Origin: Acetobacteraceae bacterium ESL0709
Lineage (GTDB): Bacteria > Pseudomonadota > Alphaproteobacteria > Acetobacterales > Acetobacteraceae
Reading direction: 5' to 3'
DNA length: 64,000 bases
Assembly: GCA_029433415.1 (NCBI GenBank)
Contig: JAQTIA010000002.1
Location: forward strand, 571,501-635,500
A program made the position numbers and the translations under genes. Positions within the stretch are counted from its first letter, which is position 1; each line of letters starts with the position of its first letter. Below are positions 26,652 through 36,636 of this stretch, piece by piece. The notes below the pieces were generated by a model. That model was given only the letters and a program-made list of their open reading frames with translations. It ran no database searches and was not told the origin of the DNA.

Positions 26652-27558
26652 GTGTTTTTGCTCCCTCTTTGTTCTCTTGGGATGCTTTTTCTTCTGCTTC
26701 TTCGGGTGCAAGCCAGGTCTCGCAGGCGGCTTTGGCCAATGTGCGAACCCGTGCAATATAGGAGGCGCGTTCAGAGACGGAAATAACGCCTCTGGCGTCA
26801 AGCAGGTTGAAGAGATGGGAAGCCTTCAGGCACTGGTCAAAAGCAGGCTGGGCGATGCCAGCTTCAGAGAGACGCAGGGATTCTTTTTCGCAGTCATTAA
26901 AGTGTGTCAGGAGCATGTGTGTGTCAGCAAGCTCGAAATTATAGCGGGAATAATCTTTTTCAGCACGGAGAAAGACGTCGCCATAAGTCAGGCCACGGCC
27001 ATTGAAATCAAGGTCATAGACATTTTCAACGCCCTGTACATACATGGCCAGACGCTCAAGGCCATATGTCAGCTCGGTTGAGGGAATGACGGTCGGAATC
27101 CCGCCTACCTGCTGGAAATAGGTGAATTGTGTCACTTCCATGCCGTCACACCAGACTTCCCATCCCAGTCCCCATGCGCCGATGGTCGGGTTCTCCCAAT
27201 CATCCTCGACAAAACGGATGTCATGTTTTTCCGGGTCGATACCGATAGCGCGGTAACTTTCGAGCAGGAGATTCTGGCTGTCTTCTGGAGTAGGTTTCAG
27301 AAGAACCTGATATTGATAATAATGCTGGAGCCGGTTGGGATTTTCTCCATAACGTCCATCCGAAGGGCGGCGGCAGGGTTGGACGTAGGCGGCGGCCCAA
27401 GGTTTTTTACCTAGCGCCCTGAGGGTCGTGTAAGGTGAGAGTGTACCGGCGCCTACTTCTGTGTCATAGGCCTGGAGAATGGCGCAGCCCTTCTGGGACC
27501 AGAAGTTATGCAGACGCAGGATCAGATCCTGAAAGCAGGGAGGCCGGATGATAGACAA
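26644..27558 (-). CDS. glyQ: Glycyl-tRNA synthetase alpha subunit (TTG start)
   Basis: GlyQ carries the class II catalytic core that activates glycine. The 304-residue protein starts [15 protein letters not shown] and contains the family's [19 protein letters not shown] segment near residues 58-75. The start is TTG 27558: an in-frame stop lies 19 bases upstream with no other initiator between, and GGAG is 9 bases before it. It is first in the glyQ-glyS operon. Confidence 0.96.
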   Translation of the reverse strand: MSIIRPPCFQDLILRLHNFWSQKGCAILQAYDTEVGAGTLSPYTTLRALGKKPWAAAYVQPCRRPSDGRYGENPNRLQHYYQYQVLLKPTPEDSQNLLLESYRAIGIDPEKHDIRFVEDDWENPTIGAWGLGWEVWCDGMEVTQFTYFQQVGGIPTVIPSTELTYGLERLAMYVQGVENVYDLDFNGRGLTYGDVFLRAEKDYSRYNFELADTHMLLTHFNDCEKESLRLSEAGIAQPAFDQCLKASHLFNLLDARGVISVSERASYIARVRTLAKAACETWLAPEEAEEKASQENKEGAKTHG

Positions 27559-27862
27559 GTCTTGAGGCTCCGTTCATGAGACAAACAAAAATCCAGCCCA
27601 TCTTACATGATGGCGCACCATATCACTAGAGCTGGTTATGGTCCTGAGCATGGTGGAACGCTTCTTTCATGACAGAAGATTAACCGGAATTGTGCTGTAG
27701 TCTCTGCTATGAGAAAAGGGATGGTTTCCGGGAGATTCCTCCAGCTGATGCTCTTGCGGGCAGGGCGAAGGGACATCATATCCCGAAAGGAAAATTGCTC
27801 TTGCAGAAGGGGATGAACCTGATGAAACATAAGGGCAGGCGCTTGAAAAAGGACAGAGTGTT
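27559..27862. other. 304-base gap between glyQ and the DUF2076 gene
   Basis: This divergent gap should hold promoters for both directions. I see no convincing -35/-10 pair, hairpin or coding frame. AAGGA stands 10 bases before the DUF2076 start. Confidence 0.3.
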
Positions 27863-28627
27863 ATGAATTCGGAAGAACGGGATCTTATCAGTCGTTTCGT
27901 GGAACGCGTCGGAGGGGCGCAGACAGCTCCCGGCGCACAAGGGGGGCAGGTTGCTCTGCCGCCGATCGATCCGGAAGCTGATCGCTTCATTGAAGAAAAT
28001 TTCCAGAAATATCCTGCCGCCCGTTACCGGATTACGCAGCTTGCTGTCGTGCAGGAAGCTGCATTGGCTCAGGCGCAGAACCGTATTCGTGAGCTTGAGT
28101 TCCAATTGCAGCAGGCGCGTTCACAAGCCGCGCAGCCCCAGCAATCCGCTTCAGGTGGCGGGTTCCTCGGGGGGCTTTTTGGCGGGGGGCGTCAGGCGCA
28201 GCAGCAGCCTCAACAGCCAGCCAATAATTATCCGCAGGGCTGGGGACCGCAGGCAGCTCAGAGACCGCCCCAGCAGGGTGGATACGCGCCTCCTCCCGGG
28301 GCACAGCCGGGTATGTTCCCACGTTCGGGATCGGGTTTCCTGGGATCAGCCCTTTCCACTGCCGCAGGCGTTGCGGGCGGCATGATGGCCGCCAACGCGC
28401 TTGAGGGCCTGTTTTCCGGCCACCATGATGCTGCCGGCTCCGCAGGTTCCGTAGGATCGGGTGTGGGGAGTGATGCTGTAGGCAATGATGTCTCTTCCGA
28501 TCCGTTTGGGGGTGCCGGCACGCAAGCGCCCGGTTTCAGTGACAGTGATTTTCCGCAACAGGATGATTCATCTTTCGGCGGTGATGATGGCGGCGATTTT
28601 GGGGGTGGCGGTTTTGATGATTTCTAG
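27863..28627 (+). CDS. DUF2076 family protein
   Basis: The 254-residue protein matches DUF2076 in its opening (MNSEERDLISRFVERV), the RFIEENF-KYPAARYRI stretch, and a coiled coil (about residues 65-95). A Gln/Pro/Gly-rich middle leads to a short hydrophobic Ala/Gly-rich segment near residue 160-185 (ALSTAAGVAGGMMAANALEGLF) and an Asp/Gly-rich tail ending GGGFDDF. Function is unknown. The layout suggests envelope association. A Rieske-flavoprotein gene follows 32 bases later. Confidence 0.82.
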   Translation: MNSEERDLISRFVERVGGAQTAPGAQGGQVALPPIDPEADRFIEENFQKYPAARYRITQLAVVQEAALAQAQNRIRELEFQLQQARSQAAQPQQSASGGGFLGGLFGGGRQAQQQPQQPANNYPQGWGPQAAQRPPQQGGYAPPPGAQPGMFPRSGSGFLGSALSTAAGVAGGMMAANALEGLFSGHHDAAGSAGSVGSGVGSDAVGNDVSSDPFGGAGTQAPGFSDSDFPQQDDSSFGGDDGGDFGGGGFDDF

Positions 28628-28659
28628 GCCATAATTCCCTGAAAATAGGAAAGACCGGA

Positions 28660-30213
28660 ATGACAGAACCCGTTGATGGCCAGACATTTCACGATGTTAT
28701 TGCTCTTGAAGAGCTCAAGGAAGGCGAGATTTACCCACTCTCGGTAGCGGGTCTTCCTGTGGTTCTTGTGCGGCGTGGTGAGACTGTCAGGGCTCTTGGG
28801 GGCAAATGCCCCCATAAAGGAGCTCCGATGGAGCAGGGGGCGTTCTGTCAGACCAAAGAGCATGGGGACGTTGTCGTCTGTCCCTGGCATAAAAGTGTGT
28901 TTGATGTCACGACTGGTGCCGTCGTGGAACCAGTCGCCTTTGCGCCATTGCCCGTCTACCCCGTAGAAGTTATTCAGGGGCGCGTTCTGGTTGGTGTCAT
29001 TGCTGAGGCTGTGCTGGAACCGGAGCCGGTCAAACCAGATGAAACGGTGCTGATTATTGGCGGTGGCGGTGCAGCGGCCAGTGCCGTATATACATTGCGG
29101 CAGGGTGGTTTCGCGGGTCCCATCACCATGGTGTGCCAGGAAAAAAAGCTTCCTTATAACCGTACAGCTCTTAGCAAGACCGTTTTGTTGAGCGATCCTG
29201 AAAAAATAAATGTCCCCGTCTTGCTGGACGAAGCGTATTACAAAAAACATAACGTTACTACTATCTACGATTCTGTGACGGCATTTGATTCGGCAACCCA
29301 TGTGGCGACTCTTGCCTCAGGTCAGACCGTGAGAGGCGGGTCTGTTATTCTGGCTATGGGTGCCAGTCCCAATGATCTCGGACTTCCTGGCGGGGATCTG
29401 GCCGGTGTGAGGCATCTCAATACGATTGAGGACGCACATTCCATTGCTGACGAGGTCAGGCCGGAAGATGCAGTCGTACTGATGGGGGGCGGGTTTATCT
29501 GTCTGGAGGTAGCATCTTCCTTGCGGCAGAAAGGTGTTGGTGTGACGATCATTTCGCCTGAGGCTGTACCGATGGAAGGTCAGTTTGGGCGCGAGCTGGG
29601 GTCACGTCTTTTGCAACTGCACGAAGAAAATAGCGTTGCTTTTATTTATGATAGCCGTGTTACCCGGATTGTTGGTGAAGGTCGGGTCAAGGGTGTAGAA
29701 CTTGATGACGGCACGATCCTGTCATGCTCTCATGTCATTCCGGCATTAGGAGGGCATCCTGAAAGTGCCATTATTACCGATTTGCCCAAGTCCGAAACCG
29801 GTGCCTTGCTTGTTGATGAGGCCATGAGAGTCAAGGGTAATATTTATGCGGCCGGTGACGTTGCTGCCTTGAAATGGGGTGGGAAAACATGGGGTTTCAT
29901 GCATTGGCGTCATGCTCTCGTCATGGGGCGGATTGCAGCGCGTTCCATTTTGGGCGACCGCGTCAATAATGTTCCTACTCCGTGGTTCTGGACGCAGCAA
30001 TTTGGCAAGAAGCTTGAATATCTGGGATGGGGAGAGCCCTTCGATCATGTGGTTATTGAGGGTGATCTGAGGAGCTTCGAATTTCTGGCGACTTTCAGGA
30101 ATAAGGAAAGGGTCGTCGGGCTCGTCGGTTCTGGTAAGCCTGCTGAAATGGCTGAAGCCGCCGTTAATTATAGAAAATTCATCCGGGAAGAAATTGGCGA
30201 GGTCCCTGTGTAG
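28660..30213 (+). CDS. Rieske [2Fe-2S] and FAD-dependent pyridine nucleotide-disulfide-type oxidoreductase
   Basis: This 517-residue fusion has an N-terminal Rieske domain (about residues 15-110) with cluster ligands in CPHKGAP and CPWHKSVFD. It is followed by a two-dinucleotide-fold flavoprotein: FAD motif IIGGGGAAASA near residue 130 and NAD(P) motif LMGGGFICLEVASSL near residue 275, then TYAAGDVA-like FAD-binding (IYAAGDVAAL) and a reductase C-terminal domain. This is the layout of the AIFL/rubredoxin-ferredoxin reductase family that passes electrons from NADH to small redox proteins. The electron acceptor is not apparent from the neighbours. A terminator follows. Confidence 0.9.
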   Translation: MTEPVDGQTFHDVIALEELKEGEIYPLSVAGLPVVLVRRGETVRALGGKCPHKGAPMEQGAFCQTKEHGDVVVCPWHKSVFDVTTGAVVEPVAFAPLPVYPVEVIQGRVLVGVIAEAVLEPEPVKPDETVLIIGGGGAAASAVYTLRQGGFAGPITMVCQEKKLPYNRTALSKTVLLSDPEKINVPVLLDEAYYKKHNVTTIYDSVTAFDSATHVATLASGQTVRGGSVILAMGASPNDLGLPGGDLAGVRHLNTIEDAHSIADEVRPEDAVVLMGGGFICLEVASSLRQKGVGVTIISPEAVPMEGQFGRELGSRLLQLHEENSVAFIYDSRVTRIVGEGRVKGVELDDGTILSCSHVIPALGGHPESAIITDLPKSETGALLVDEAMRVKGNIYAAGDVAALKWGGKTWGFMHWRHALVMGRIAARSILGDRVNNVPTPWFWTQQFGKKLEYLGWGEPFDHVVIEGDLRSFEFLATFRNKERVVGLVGSGKPAEMAEAAVNYRKFIREEIGEVPV

Positions 30214-30248
30214 TGGCCTTGTTTCATGAGGTGGACTTGACAGAACAG

Positions 30249-30274
30249 AGGCGGCTCGGCTTCCTGCCTTTTTA
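30249..30274 (+). terminator. Terminator after the Rieske-flavoprotein gene
   Basis: Stem AGGCGG / CTGCCT (one G-T pair) with a 9-base loop is followed by T5, 36 bases after the stop. Confidence 0.6.
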
Positions 30275-30321
30275 ATAGTTTTTCAGTGATAGATCACAGC
30301 CGGAGCAATAAGGGTAAATTC

Positions 30322-32121
30322 ATGCATCAATACCGTACTCATACCTGTAACGCCTTACGCGTGGAAGATGCGGGGAAAACCGCGCGGCTTTCCGGCTGGA
30401 TTCATAGCAAGCGTGATCATGGTGGTCTGCTCTTTATTGATTTGCGTGATCATTACGGCATAACGCAGATTGTCATACCGGCAGGTGGAGAGATTCTGGC
30501 GCAGGCAGAGCGTTTGCGGGTGGAAAGCGTCATTACGGTTACGGGCGAGGTTGTCGAGCGTGAAGCTGGCCAGCGTAACGAACATCTGCCAACAGGTGAT
30601 ATTGAGCTGAGAGCGCAGGAGATTACGGTGCAATCCAGCGCGGAGGTTCTGCCTTTCCAGGTGGTAGGGCAGGAAAATTATCCTGAGGATCTGCGCCTGA
30701 AATATCGTTATCTTGATCTGCGTCGCGAGAAAATGCAGCGTAATATTCTTCTGCGTAGCCGCGTGATAGCCAGTATGCGTCGACGTATGCAGGAACAGGG
30801 ATTTGTGGAGTTCCAGACGCCGATTCTGACGGCATCTTCTCCAGAAGGTGCGCGCGATTTTCTGGTGCCAGCCCGGTTGCACCCTGGAAAATTCTATGCC
30901 CTGCCGCAGGCACCCCAGCAATTCAAGCAGCTTGCCATGGTGGCGGGGTTTGAACGCTATTTCCAGATTGCGCCTTGCTTCCGTGATGAAGCCTCCCGGG
31001 CAGATCGTAGTCCTGGCGAGTTTTACCAGCTTGATTTTGAAATGTCCTTTGCCACGCAGGAAGATGTTTTCGGGGTGCTGGAACCTGTTCTGGCAGGGCT
31101 TTTTGAGGAATTTACGCCAGAAGGCTGGAAGATTACTGAGGGTGCCTTCCCGCGTATCCCTTACGCCGACGCCCTGCGTGATTACGGGTCTGACAAGCCT
31201 GATCTGCGCAACCCCCTGATTATCAGGGATGTGACTGAAGTTTTTGATGGTTCCGGCTTTGGTCTTTTTGCCAAAATTGCCGCTTCAGGCGGCAGCGTGA
31301 AGGCTATTCCGGCACCGAGTGCGGGGGAAAAGCCACGTACTTTCTTCGATAAGCTCAATAACTGGTCGCGTGAACAGGGCGCGGGTGGTCTGGGTTATGT
31401 GGTCTTTGAGGAAGAGGGCGGAAAAGGCCCTATTGCCAAAAATCTGGAAGCTGATCGTCTGGAAAGATTGCGCGAGATTTGCGGCCTGAAAGCTGGAGAT
31501 GCCGTATTCTTTGCCGCTGGTAAAGGCGATGAAGTCACGAAATTTGCCGGCGTCGTGCGCACGAAAATTGCCACAGAGCTCGACCTGATTGAGAAGAATG
31601 CCTTCCGTTTCTGCTGGGTGGTCGATTTCCCCATGTTTGAGCGCAATGAGGAAACGGGACAGATTGATTTCTCCCACAACCCCTTCTCTATGCCGCAAGG
31701 CGGGCTTGAAGCACTTGAAAATCAGGATCCGCTGACGATCAAGGCGTATCAGTATGATATCGTCTGTAATGGCGTAGAGCTTTCCTCTGGGGCTATCAGA
31801 AACCACCGGCCGGATATTATGCTCAAGGCGTTCGCGATTGCCGGTTACGGTCCAGAGGTTGTGGAAGAACGTTTTGGCGGCATGCTCAATGCCTTCCGCT
31901 ATGGTGCCCCCCCTCACGGTGGCGCTGCGCCGGGCGTGGACCGCATTGTCATGTTGCTTGCCGATGAACCCAATATCCGCGAGGTGATTCTCTTCCCACT
32001 CAATCAGAGCGGTGAAGACCTGATGATGGAAGCCCCGGCTCCGGTTGAACCTGCACGCCTGAAAGAGCTTTCCCTCAAACTGGACCTGCCGAAACCGAAA
32101 GTGACGACCTCTCATTCATAA
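30322..32121 (+). CDS. aspS: Aspartyl-tRNA synthetase (probably non-discriminating)
   Basis: AspS charges tRNA-Asp. The start is ATG 30322 ([13 protein letters not shown]) with AAGGG 8 bases upstream; this gives 599 residues, the bacterial length. The N-terminal OB anticodon domain is followed by the class II core (motif 2 [15 protein letters not shown]; motif 3 [13 protein letters not shown]) with the GAD insertion. In the OB domain the loop reads KRDHGG, with His at residue 33. Family knowledge: bacterial enzymes that also charge tRNA-Asn have His here, while strict ones have Leu. This suggests Asn-tRNA is made by amidation. Terminator at 32152. Confidence 0.96.
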   Translation: MHQYRTHTCNALRVEDAGKTARLSGWIHSKRDHGGLLFIDLRDHYGITQIVIPAGGEILAQAERLRVESVITVTGEVVEREAGQRNEHLPTGDIELRAQEITVQSSAEVLPFQVVGQENYPEDLRLKYRYLDLRREKMQRNILLRSRVIASMRRRMQEQGFVEFQTPILTASSPEGARDFLVPARLHPGKFYALPQAPQQFKQLAMVAGFERYFQIAPCFRDEASRADRSPGEFYQLDFEMSFATQEDVFGVLEPVLAGLFEEFTPEGWKITEGAFPRIPYADALRDYGSDKPDLRNPLIIRDVTEVFDGSGFGLFAKIAASGGSVKAIPAPSAGEKPRTFFDKLNNWSREQGAGGLGYVVFEEEGGKGPIAKNLEADRLERLREICGLKAGDAVFFAAGKGDEVTKFAGVVRTKIATELDLIEKNAFRFCWVVDFPMFERNEETGQIDFSHNPFSMPQGGLEALENQDPLTIKAYQYDIVCNGVELSSGAIRNHRPDIMLKAFAIAGYGPEVVEERFGGMLNAFRYGAPPHGGAAPGVDRIVMLLADEPNIREVILFPLNQSGEDLMMEAPAPVEPARLKELSLKLDLPKPKVTTSHS

Positions 32122-32151
32122 GAAGTTGTCGCCTGAGAAACTTTCAGAAAC

Positions 32152-32178
32152 CCTCCCTGTAAAAAGGGAGGATTTTTT
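32152..32178 (+). terminator. Terminator after aspS
   Basis: Stem CCTCCCT / AGGGAGG with a 6-base loop is followed by T6. It overlaps the xthA stop on the other strand. Confidence 0.88.
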
Positions 32179-32947
32179 ACGCCAGTGTCACCATTACCGG
32201 CACATGATCTGAGGGTTTTTCCCTGGTGCGCTCGTCACGGTCAATAAATGTGCTTTCCAGCCTGTCGGCGAGAGAGGGGGAGAGCAGGGCATGGTCGATT
32301 CTAAGGCCGGAATTACGCTGGAAGGCGGCTGCCTGATAATCCCAGAATGTATAAAGCTTTTCCTCGGGACGCAGGGCTCTGACAGCATCTGTGAGACCAG
32401 CCCATAAAAGACGGCGGAATCCTGCGCGACTGGCTGGTGCAATGAGGGCGTCGCCTTCAGAAAGGGCTTTGCGCGCCAGATCATTGTCTGTCGGGCAGAC
32501 GTTATAATCACCGATAAAGGCGAAAGGCTGGTTTTGGTCCAGAAGAGTGCGGGCTCTCTGGTAAAGTGCTTCCAGAAAGGAAAGCTTGGTTTGAAAGCCT
32601 TTTTCGCCTCCGGAATTACCATTCGGGAGGTAGAGATTTCCAATTCTAAGCGTATCTGTCGCCACTTCAATATAACGCGCTGCCGGGTCGTCAAAGCCGG
32701 GCAAGTGGTCCGTCGTGACGGTGACAGGCTGGCGGCTGATGAAGGCCACACCATTATAGGATTTTTGTCCCTTGACGTAACAGTGAAACCCGTTTTCTTC
32801 AAAGAGAGACGGGAACTGTTCCGTCTCGCATTTGATTTCCTGCAGGGCAAGGAGCTGGCATTCGCTGTGACGATTCAGCCAGTCCAGCACAAGAGGAGCA
32901 CGCATACGGACGGAGTTGATGTTCCATGTGGCAAAGGAGAAGGACAT
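32177..32947 (-). CDS. xthA: Exodeoxyribonuclease III / AP endonuclease
   Basis: XthA cuts DNA at abasic sites and degrades duplex ends 3'-5'. The 256-residue protein has the full endonuclease-exonuclease-phosphatase set: WNINSVR (residue 8), LQEIKCE (metal glutamate near 37), YLPNG, GDYNVCP, and the C-terminal GLRIDH and SDHVPV with the catalytic histidine. It converges with aspS. An A-type Fe-S carrier gene lies 45 bases upstream on the same strand. Confidence 0.96.
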   Translation of the reverse strand: MSFSFATWNINSVRMRAPLVLDWLNRHSECQLLALQEIKCETEQFPSLFEENGFHCYVKGQKSYNGVAFISRQPVTVTTDHLPGFDDPAARYIEVATDTLRIGNLYLPNGNSGGEKGFQTKLSFLEALYQRARTLLDQNQPFAFIGDYNVCPTDNDLARKALSEGDALIAPASRAGFRRLLWAGLTDAVRALRPEEKLYTFWDYQAAAFQRNSGLRIDHALLSPSLADRLESTFIDRDERTREKPSDHVPVMVTLA

Positions 32948-32992
32948 GCACGGGGCTTTCAGGGGAAATCAGGTACGTAAGGTAAGGCTGGG

Positions 32993-33331
32993 TTATCCGA
33001 GGGAAAAACTGCTGCCACACCCACAGGATGAAGCGGCATTGGGGTTATGGACGATAAAATGCGCCCCCATAAGCTTGTCCACAAAATCCAGCTCGGCTCC
33101 TTCGAGCAAGGGTAGACTGGCAGAATCGACCAGAACAGCGGCGTGTTCCTGTCCGAAAATTGTGTCATCCTCGCGGCGATCCCTTTCCAGCTTGAATTGA
33201 TACTGGAACCCGTTGCATCCTCCTGCATTGACGGCAACACGCAGGGCGAGCCCCTCTTTATTGTCCTGTGCCTTAATGATTTCGGCAATCCGGGCCGAGG
33301 CAGAGGGCGAGATGCGGAAAGTCTCAGACAT
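32993..33331 (-). CDS. erpA: A-type iron-sulfur cluster carrier (ErpA/IscA-like)
   Basis: This 112-residue protein delivers Fe-S clusters to apoproteins. It has the family's three cysteines: one in NAGGCNGFQY (residue 38 area) and two in the C-terminal SSCGCGSSF. Length and order (next to the dgt-argS block) fit ErpA/HesB of alphaproteobacteria, but A-type subgroups are hard to tell apart. Probably co-transcribed with xthA. Divergent from dgt. Confidence 0.9.
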   Translation of the reverse strand: MSETFRISPSASARIAEIIKAQDNKEGLALRVAVNAGGCNGFQYQFKLERDRREDDTIFGQEHAAVLVDSASLPLLEGAELDFVDKLMGAHFIVHNPNAASSCGCGSSFSLG

Positions 33332-33510
33332 AAATTTCTCTCCCGATGAAGGGTGATCCCATTTTGGAAGATGGAAAAAGGATAGGTGCGGTTGACTATA
33401 GGTCAGGCAGGGTGAAAAATCGACAGATTTGCGGCAGTAGCTGCCCGTAGGTCTTCTCGTTGCGGAAGGGCTGTGTATGGCAGGAGACCCGCCAGAAAGA
33501 AAGAATTCTT

Positions 33511-34701
33511 ATGACCGCGCCTTATTCCGTCCAGTTTCATAATGCCCGAGGCCGCCTTTATGCGGAAGAAAAAACCGGGGAGAGCAGTCCTTTTTGCATC
33601 AGGTCGCCCTGGCAGCGTGACCGGGATCGTGTCCTGCACTCAACAGGGTTCAGAACGCTGCAATATAAAACGCAGGTCTTCCTGAATCATGAAGGGGATT
33701 TTTTCCGTACCCGCCTGACTCATTCTCTGGAAGTGGCGCAGATCGCCTGCTCGGTGGCCCGTAATCTGAATGTTAATGAAGATCTGACGGAAGTCATTGC
33801 TCTGGCCCATGATCTGGGGCATACGCCTTTTGGCCATGCAGGAGAGGATGCCCTGGCAGAAGCCATGCATGGCTGGGGCGGATTCAGCCATAATGTCCAA
33901 TCCCTGCGGTTGGTGACGGAAGTAGAATCCCGTTATCATGGCTTTGATGGCCTTAACCTGACATGGGAGACGCTCGAGGGATTGGCCAAACATAATGGTC
34001 CGGTGAAAAAACCTTGCCCCTGGCTGGTGGAGTTTGACGAAAAATACCCCCTGGATTTGGAAGGGTACGCTTCGGTAGAGGCCCAGATTGCCGCTATTTG
34101 TGATGATATAGCCTATCATGGACATGACCTTGATGACGGGTTAAGAGCGGGCCTGCTCACTTTTGATGATCTTGAAAAGGTTCCCCTGTTGAAGACCTAT
34201 CTTGATGAGGTTCGGGCATTGGATTGGTCGGGCCATGCGCCGCTGGAGCGCGATCAGAGATTGCGTCATGAGCTGGTCAGACGCGTCATTAATGCCCTGA
34301 TTGGCGATCTGACGGAAAATAGTCTGCGTTTATTGCAGGAGCTGGCTCCGCAGAGTGTTGATGATGTTCGTAATGCAGACCGGCCGGTCGTGGGGTTTAC
34401 AGCTGAAATGGCGCAGAAAAACAAGGAGATTCGCAAATTTCTCTATGCGCATATGTATCGTCACTGGCGTGTCATGCGTATGGCGCGCAAGGCCAGGCTG
34501 GCCTTGACGGAAATTTTTTCCATTTTAAGCGAGGATCTGCGTCTTCTGCCCAGTCCATGGCGTGAGAAGGCTCTGGCAAAACGTGATGAAGAAGGTGAGG
34601 CTGCATCCCGGCGCGTGATTGCCGATTATATTGCTAGCATGAGTGACCGCAATGCGATGGAAGAGCACAGGCGGCTGACGGATCTGTCCGTTATCGTCTG
34701 A
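33511..34701 (+). CDS. dgt: dGTP triphosphohydrolase-like protein
   Basis: Dgt-type HD enzymes split dNTPs into deoxynucleoside and triphosphate. The start is ATG 33511 (MTAPYSVQFHNARGRL), giving 396 residues. The HD metal motif is complete: His in RTRLTHSLEVAQ, the HD of ALAHDLGHTPFGHAGE, and the distal Asp of CDDIAYHGHDLDD. An upstream in-frame ATG (33460) adds unrelated sequence. It opens the block that continues with argS. Confidence 0.92.
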   Translation: MTAPYSVQFHNARGRLYAEEKTGESSPFCIRSPWQRDRDRVLHSTGFRTLQYKTQVFLNHEGDFFRTRLTHSLEVAQIACSVARNLNVNEDLTEVIALAHDLGHTPFGHAGEDALAEAMHGWGGFSHNVQSLRLVTEVESRYHGFDGLNLTWETLEGLAKHNGPVKKPCPWLVEFDEKYPLDLEGYASVEAQIAAICDDIAYHGHDLDDGLRAGLLTFDDLEKVPLLKTYLDEVRALDWSGHAPLERDQRLRHELVRRVINALIGDLTENSLRLLQELAPQSVDDVRNADRPVVGFTAEMAQKNKEIRKFLYAHMYRHWRVMRMARKARLALTEIFSILSEDLRLLPSPWREKALAKRDEEGEAASRRVIADYIASMSDRNAMEEHRRLTDLSVIV

Positions 34702-34770
34702 GGGATGGATTTAAAAAACATGTTACTGCCCTTATAATAAGGAGCCTGATGCACCGTTTCTTTCAGACAT

Positions 34771-34791
34771 GCCCCAGAGATCGGGGCTTTT
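34771..34791 (+). terminator. Short terminator between dgt and argS
   Basis: Stem GCCCC / GGGGC with a 7-base loop is followed by TTTT. It is short, so read-through into argS is likely. Confidence 0.5.
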
Positions 34792-34821
34792 GAGCCTATT
34801 TGACCCAGACAGGAAAAATTT

Positions 34822-36636
34822 ATGTCCGCTTCCGCATCATTATCAACACGATCAGATTGCGTCTTTGCCCAGATGCTGGAGAGGGTCGTAACATGTGTCA
34901 AAAGTCTTTTACCTGATCTTCCTGATGATGTTCTGGACCGGATTGAAGTGACGCCAACGCGTGATCCTGCACATGGGGATATGGCGACAAATGCGGCGCT
35001 TCTGGTTGCAAAGCCTGCCAGGTGCAAACCTCGCGATATAGCTGACAGGTTGGCTGAGGCACTGGGCCAATTGCCCGAAATTGAAAAGCTGGAGGTTGCT
35101 GGACCGGGCTTCGTCAATCTGACTCTGAAAATGTCGGTCTGGCAGAATATTATTCCCGTTGTTTTGGCCAAGGGGGACCGAGCCTATGGTCATTCATCCT
35201 TTGGTCGCGGCAGGAGGGTCAATGTGGAATATGTTTCAGCAAACCCGACGGGTCCGATGCATGTGGGGCATTGTCGGGGCGCTGTCGTGGGAGATGCACT
35301 GGCCAATCTTATGGAAGCGGCCGGGTTCAGTGTCACCAAGGAATATTATATCAATGATGCCGGGACGCAGGTCGCTGCATTAAGCTGGGCGGCCTACTGG
35401 CGTTATCTTCAGGCGATTGGCACGTCTATCCCGGCAGAAGAGTTTGATAAAATGGCGCCGAACGGCCTGCAATATCAAGGTGATTATCTGATTCCCGTCG
35501 GAGAGGCCCTGGCTGAAACATATGGGCGCTCTCTGGCAGGAGATGATGGAAAGCCTGCTCCCGCTTCATTATGGTTTGAGACTGTGCGGAGGGTGGCTCT
35601 TGAGCATATGATGGCCATGATCAAGGAGGATCTGGCCGCCTTGGGGATCCATCATGAGATTTTCAGCAGCGAGGCTGAGGTTCTGGCTGAAGGCGATGTT
35701 GATAACGCTATTGCCACCCTGGAAAATAAGGGCCTTCTCTATGAAGGGGTTCTGGAGCCGCCCAAGGGAAAACTCCCCGATGACTGGGAAGCGCGTCCCC
35801 AGACTCTTTTTCGTTCGACCGATTTTGGAGATGATACGGATCGCGCTCTGAAAAAATCTGATGGTACTAATACCTATTTTGCCAATGATATTGGTTATCA
35901 TGCTCGCAAGGCGCGGCGTTCTGATCTTCTGATTGACGTATTGGGCGCTGACCATGGCGGTTACGTCTCGCGTATGCGGGCTGCCGTGACGGCGTTGACT
36001 GATGGCAAAACCGTTTTTGAGGCAGTTTTATGCCAGATTGTACGGGTTGTAAAAGATGGGGAGCCTGTGCGCATGTCCAAACGTGCAGGCACTTTTGTGA
36101 CATTGCGTGACCTTCTTGATGAAGTCGGGCGTGATGCTGTGCGTTTTATCATGCTGACTCGCAAGGCCGACGCCCAGATGGAATTTGATCTTGATGCAGC
36201 GGTGGCACAGACACGCGATAATCCCGTTTTTTATGTAAATTACGCCCATGCGCGTTGCTGTTCTGTCCTGCGTCATGCGGCTGAACAGTTTGGTGCTGAA
36301 AAAATGGCAGGGAGCGCCCTTGCCACGGCTGATCTGTCCAGTCTGACGCAACCGGAGGAGCTTGCTGTCCTGCGCCGGATTGCGGCTCTTCCCCGCCAGA
36401 TAGAGGCTGCTGCTGCTGTGCGGGAGCCGCATCGTATGGCAACTTACTGCATTGATCTGGCTTCGGATTTCCATACGTTGTGGAATAGAGGGCGCGAAGA
36501 GACCAGTCTCCGCTTTATTCAGGAAGACGCTCCGCGGGAGACGTTTGCCCGTCTGGCACTGGTGAGTGCGATTGCGACGACATTAAGGGCTGGACTGAAT
36601 ATTCTCGGTGTTCAGGCCCTGGAGGAGCTGCGTTAA
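34822..36636 (+). CDS. argS: Arginyl-tRNA synthetase
   Basis: ArgS charges tRNA-Arg. The 604-residue class I enzyme has an N-terminal tRNA-D-loop domain (about residues 1-110), the HIGH box as HVGH in SANPTGPMHVGHCRG (near residue 145), and the KMSK box as RMSKRAG (near residue 417), then a helical anticodon domain with the typical EELRR-like end (ALEELR). The SPOR gene's ATG follows the stop directly with no spacer. Confidence 0.96.
   Translation: MSASASLSTRSDCVFAQMLERVVTCVKSLLPDLPDDVLDRIEVTPTRDPAHGDMATNAALLVAKPARCKPRDIADRLAEALGQLPEIEKLEVAGPGFVNLTLKMSVWQNIIPVVLAKGDRAYGHSSFGRGRRVNVEYVSANPTGPMHVGHCRGAVVGDALANLMEAAGFSVTKEYYINDAGTQVAALSWAAYWRYLQAIGTSIPAEEFDKMAPNGLQYQGDYLIPVGEALAETYGRSLAGDDGKPAPASLWFETVRRVALEHMMAMIKEDLAALGIHHEIFSSEAEVLAEGDVDNAIATLENKGLLYEGVLEPPKGKLPDDWEARPQTLFRSTDFGDDTDRALKKSDGTNTYFANDIGYHARKARRSDLLIDVLGADHGGYVSRMRAAVTALTDGKTVFEAVLCQIVRVVKDGEPVRMSKRAGTFVTLRDLLDEVGRDAVRFIMLTRKADAQMEFDLDAAVAQTRDNPVFYVNYAHARCCSVLRHAAEQFGAEKMAGSALATADLSSLTQPEELAVLRRIAALPRQIEAAAAVREPHRMATYCIDLASDFHTLWNRGREETSLRFIQEDAPRETFARLALVSAIATTLRAGLNILGVQALEELR

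Noticed and set aside
26602-27081. Long frame opposite glyQ
   Set aside because: It is antisense to a clear synthetase gene and has no recognisable features.
30237-30242. TTGACA before aspS
   Set aside because: No -10 box at suitable spacing.
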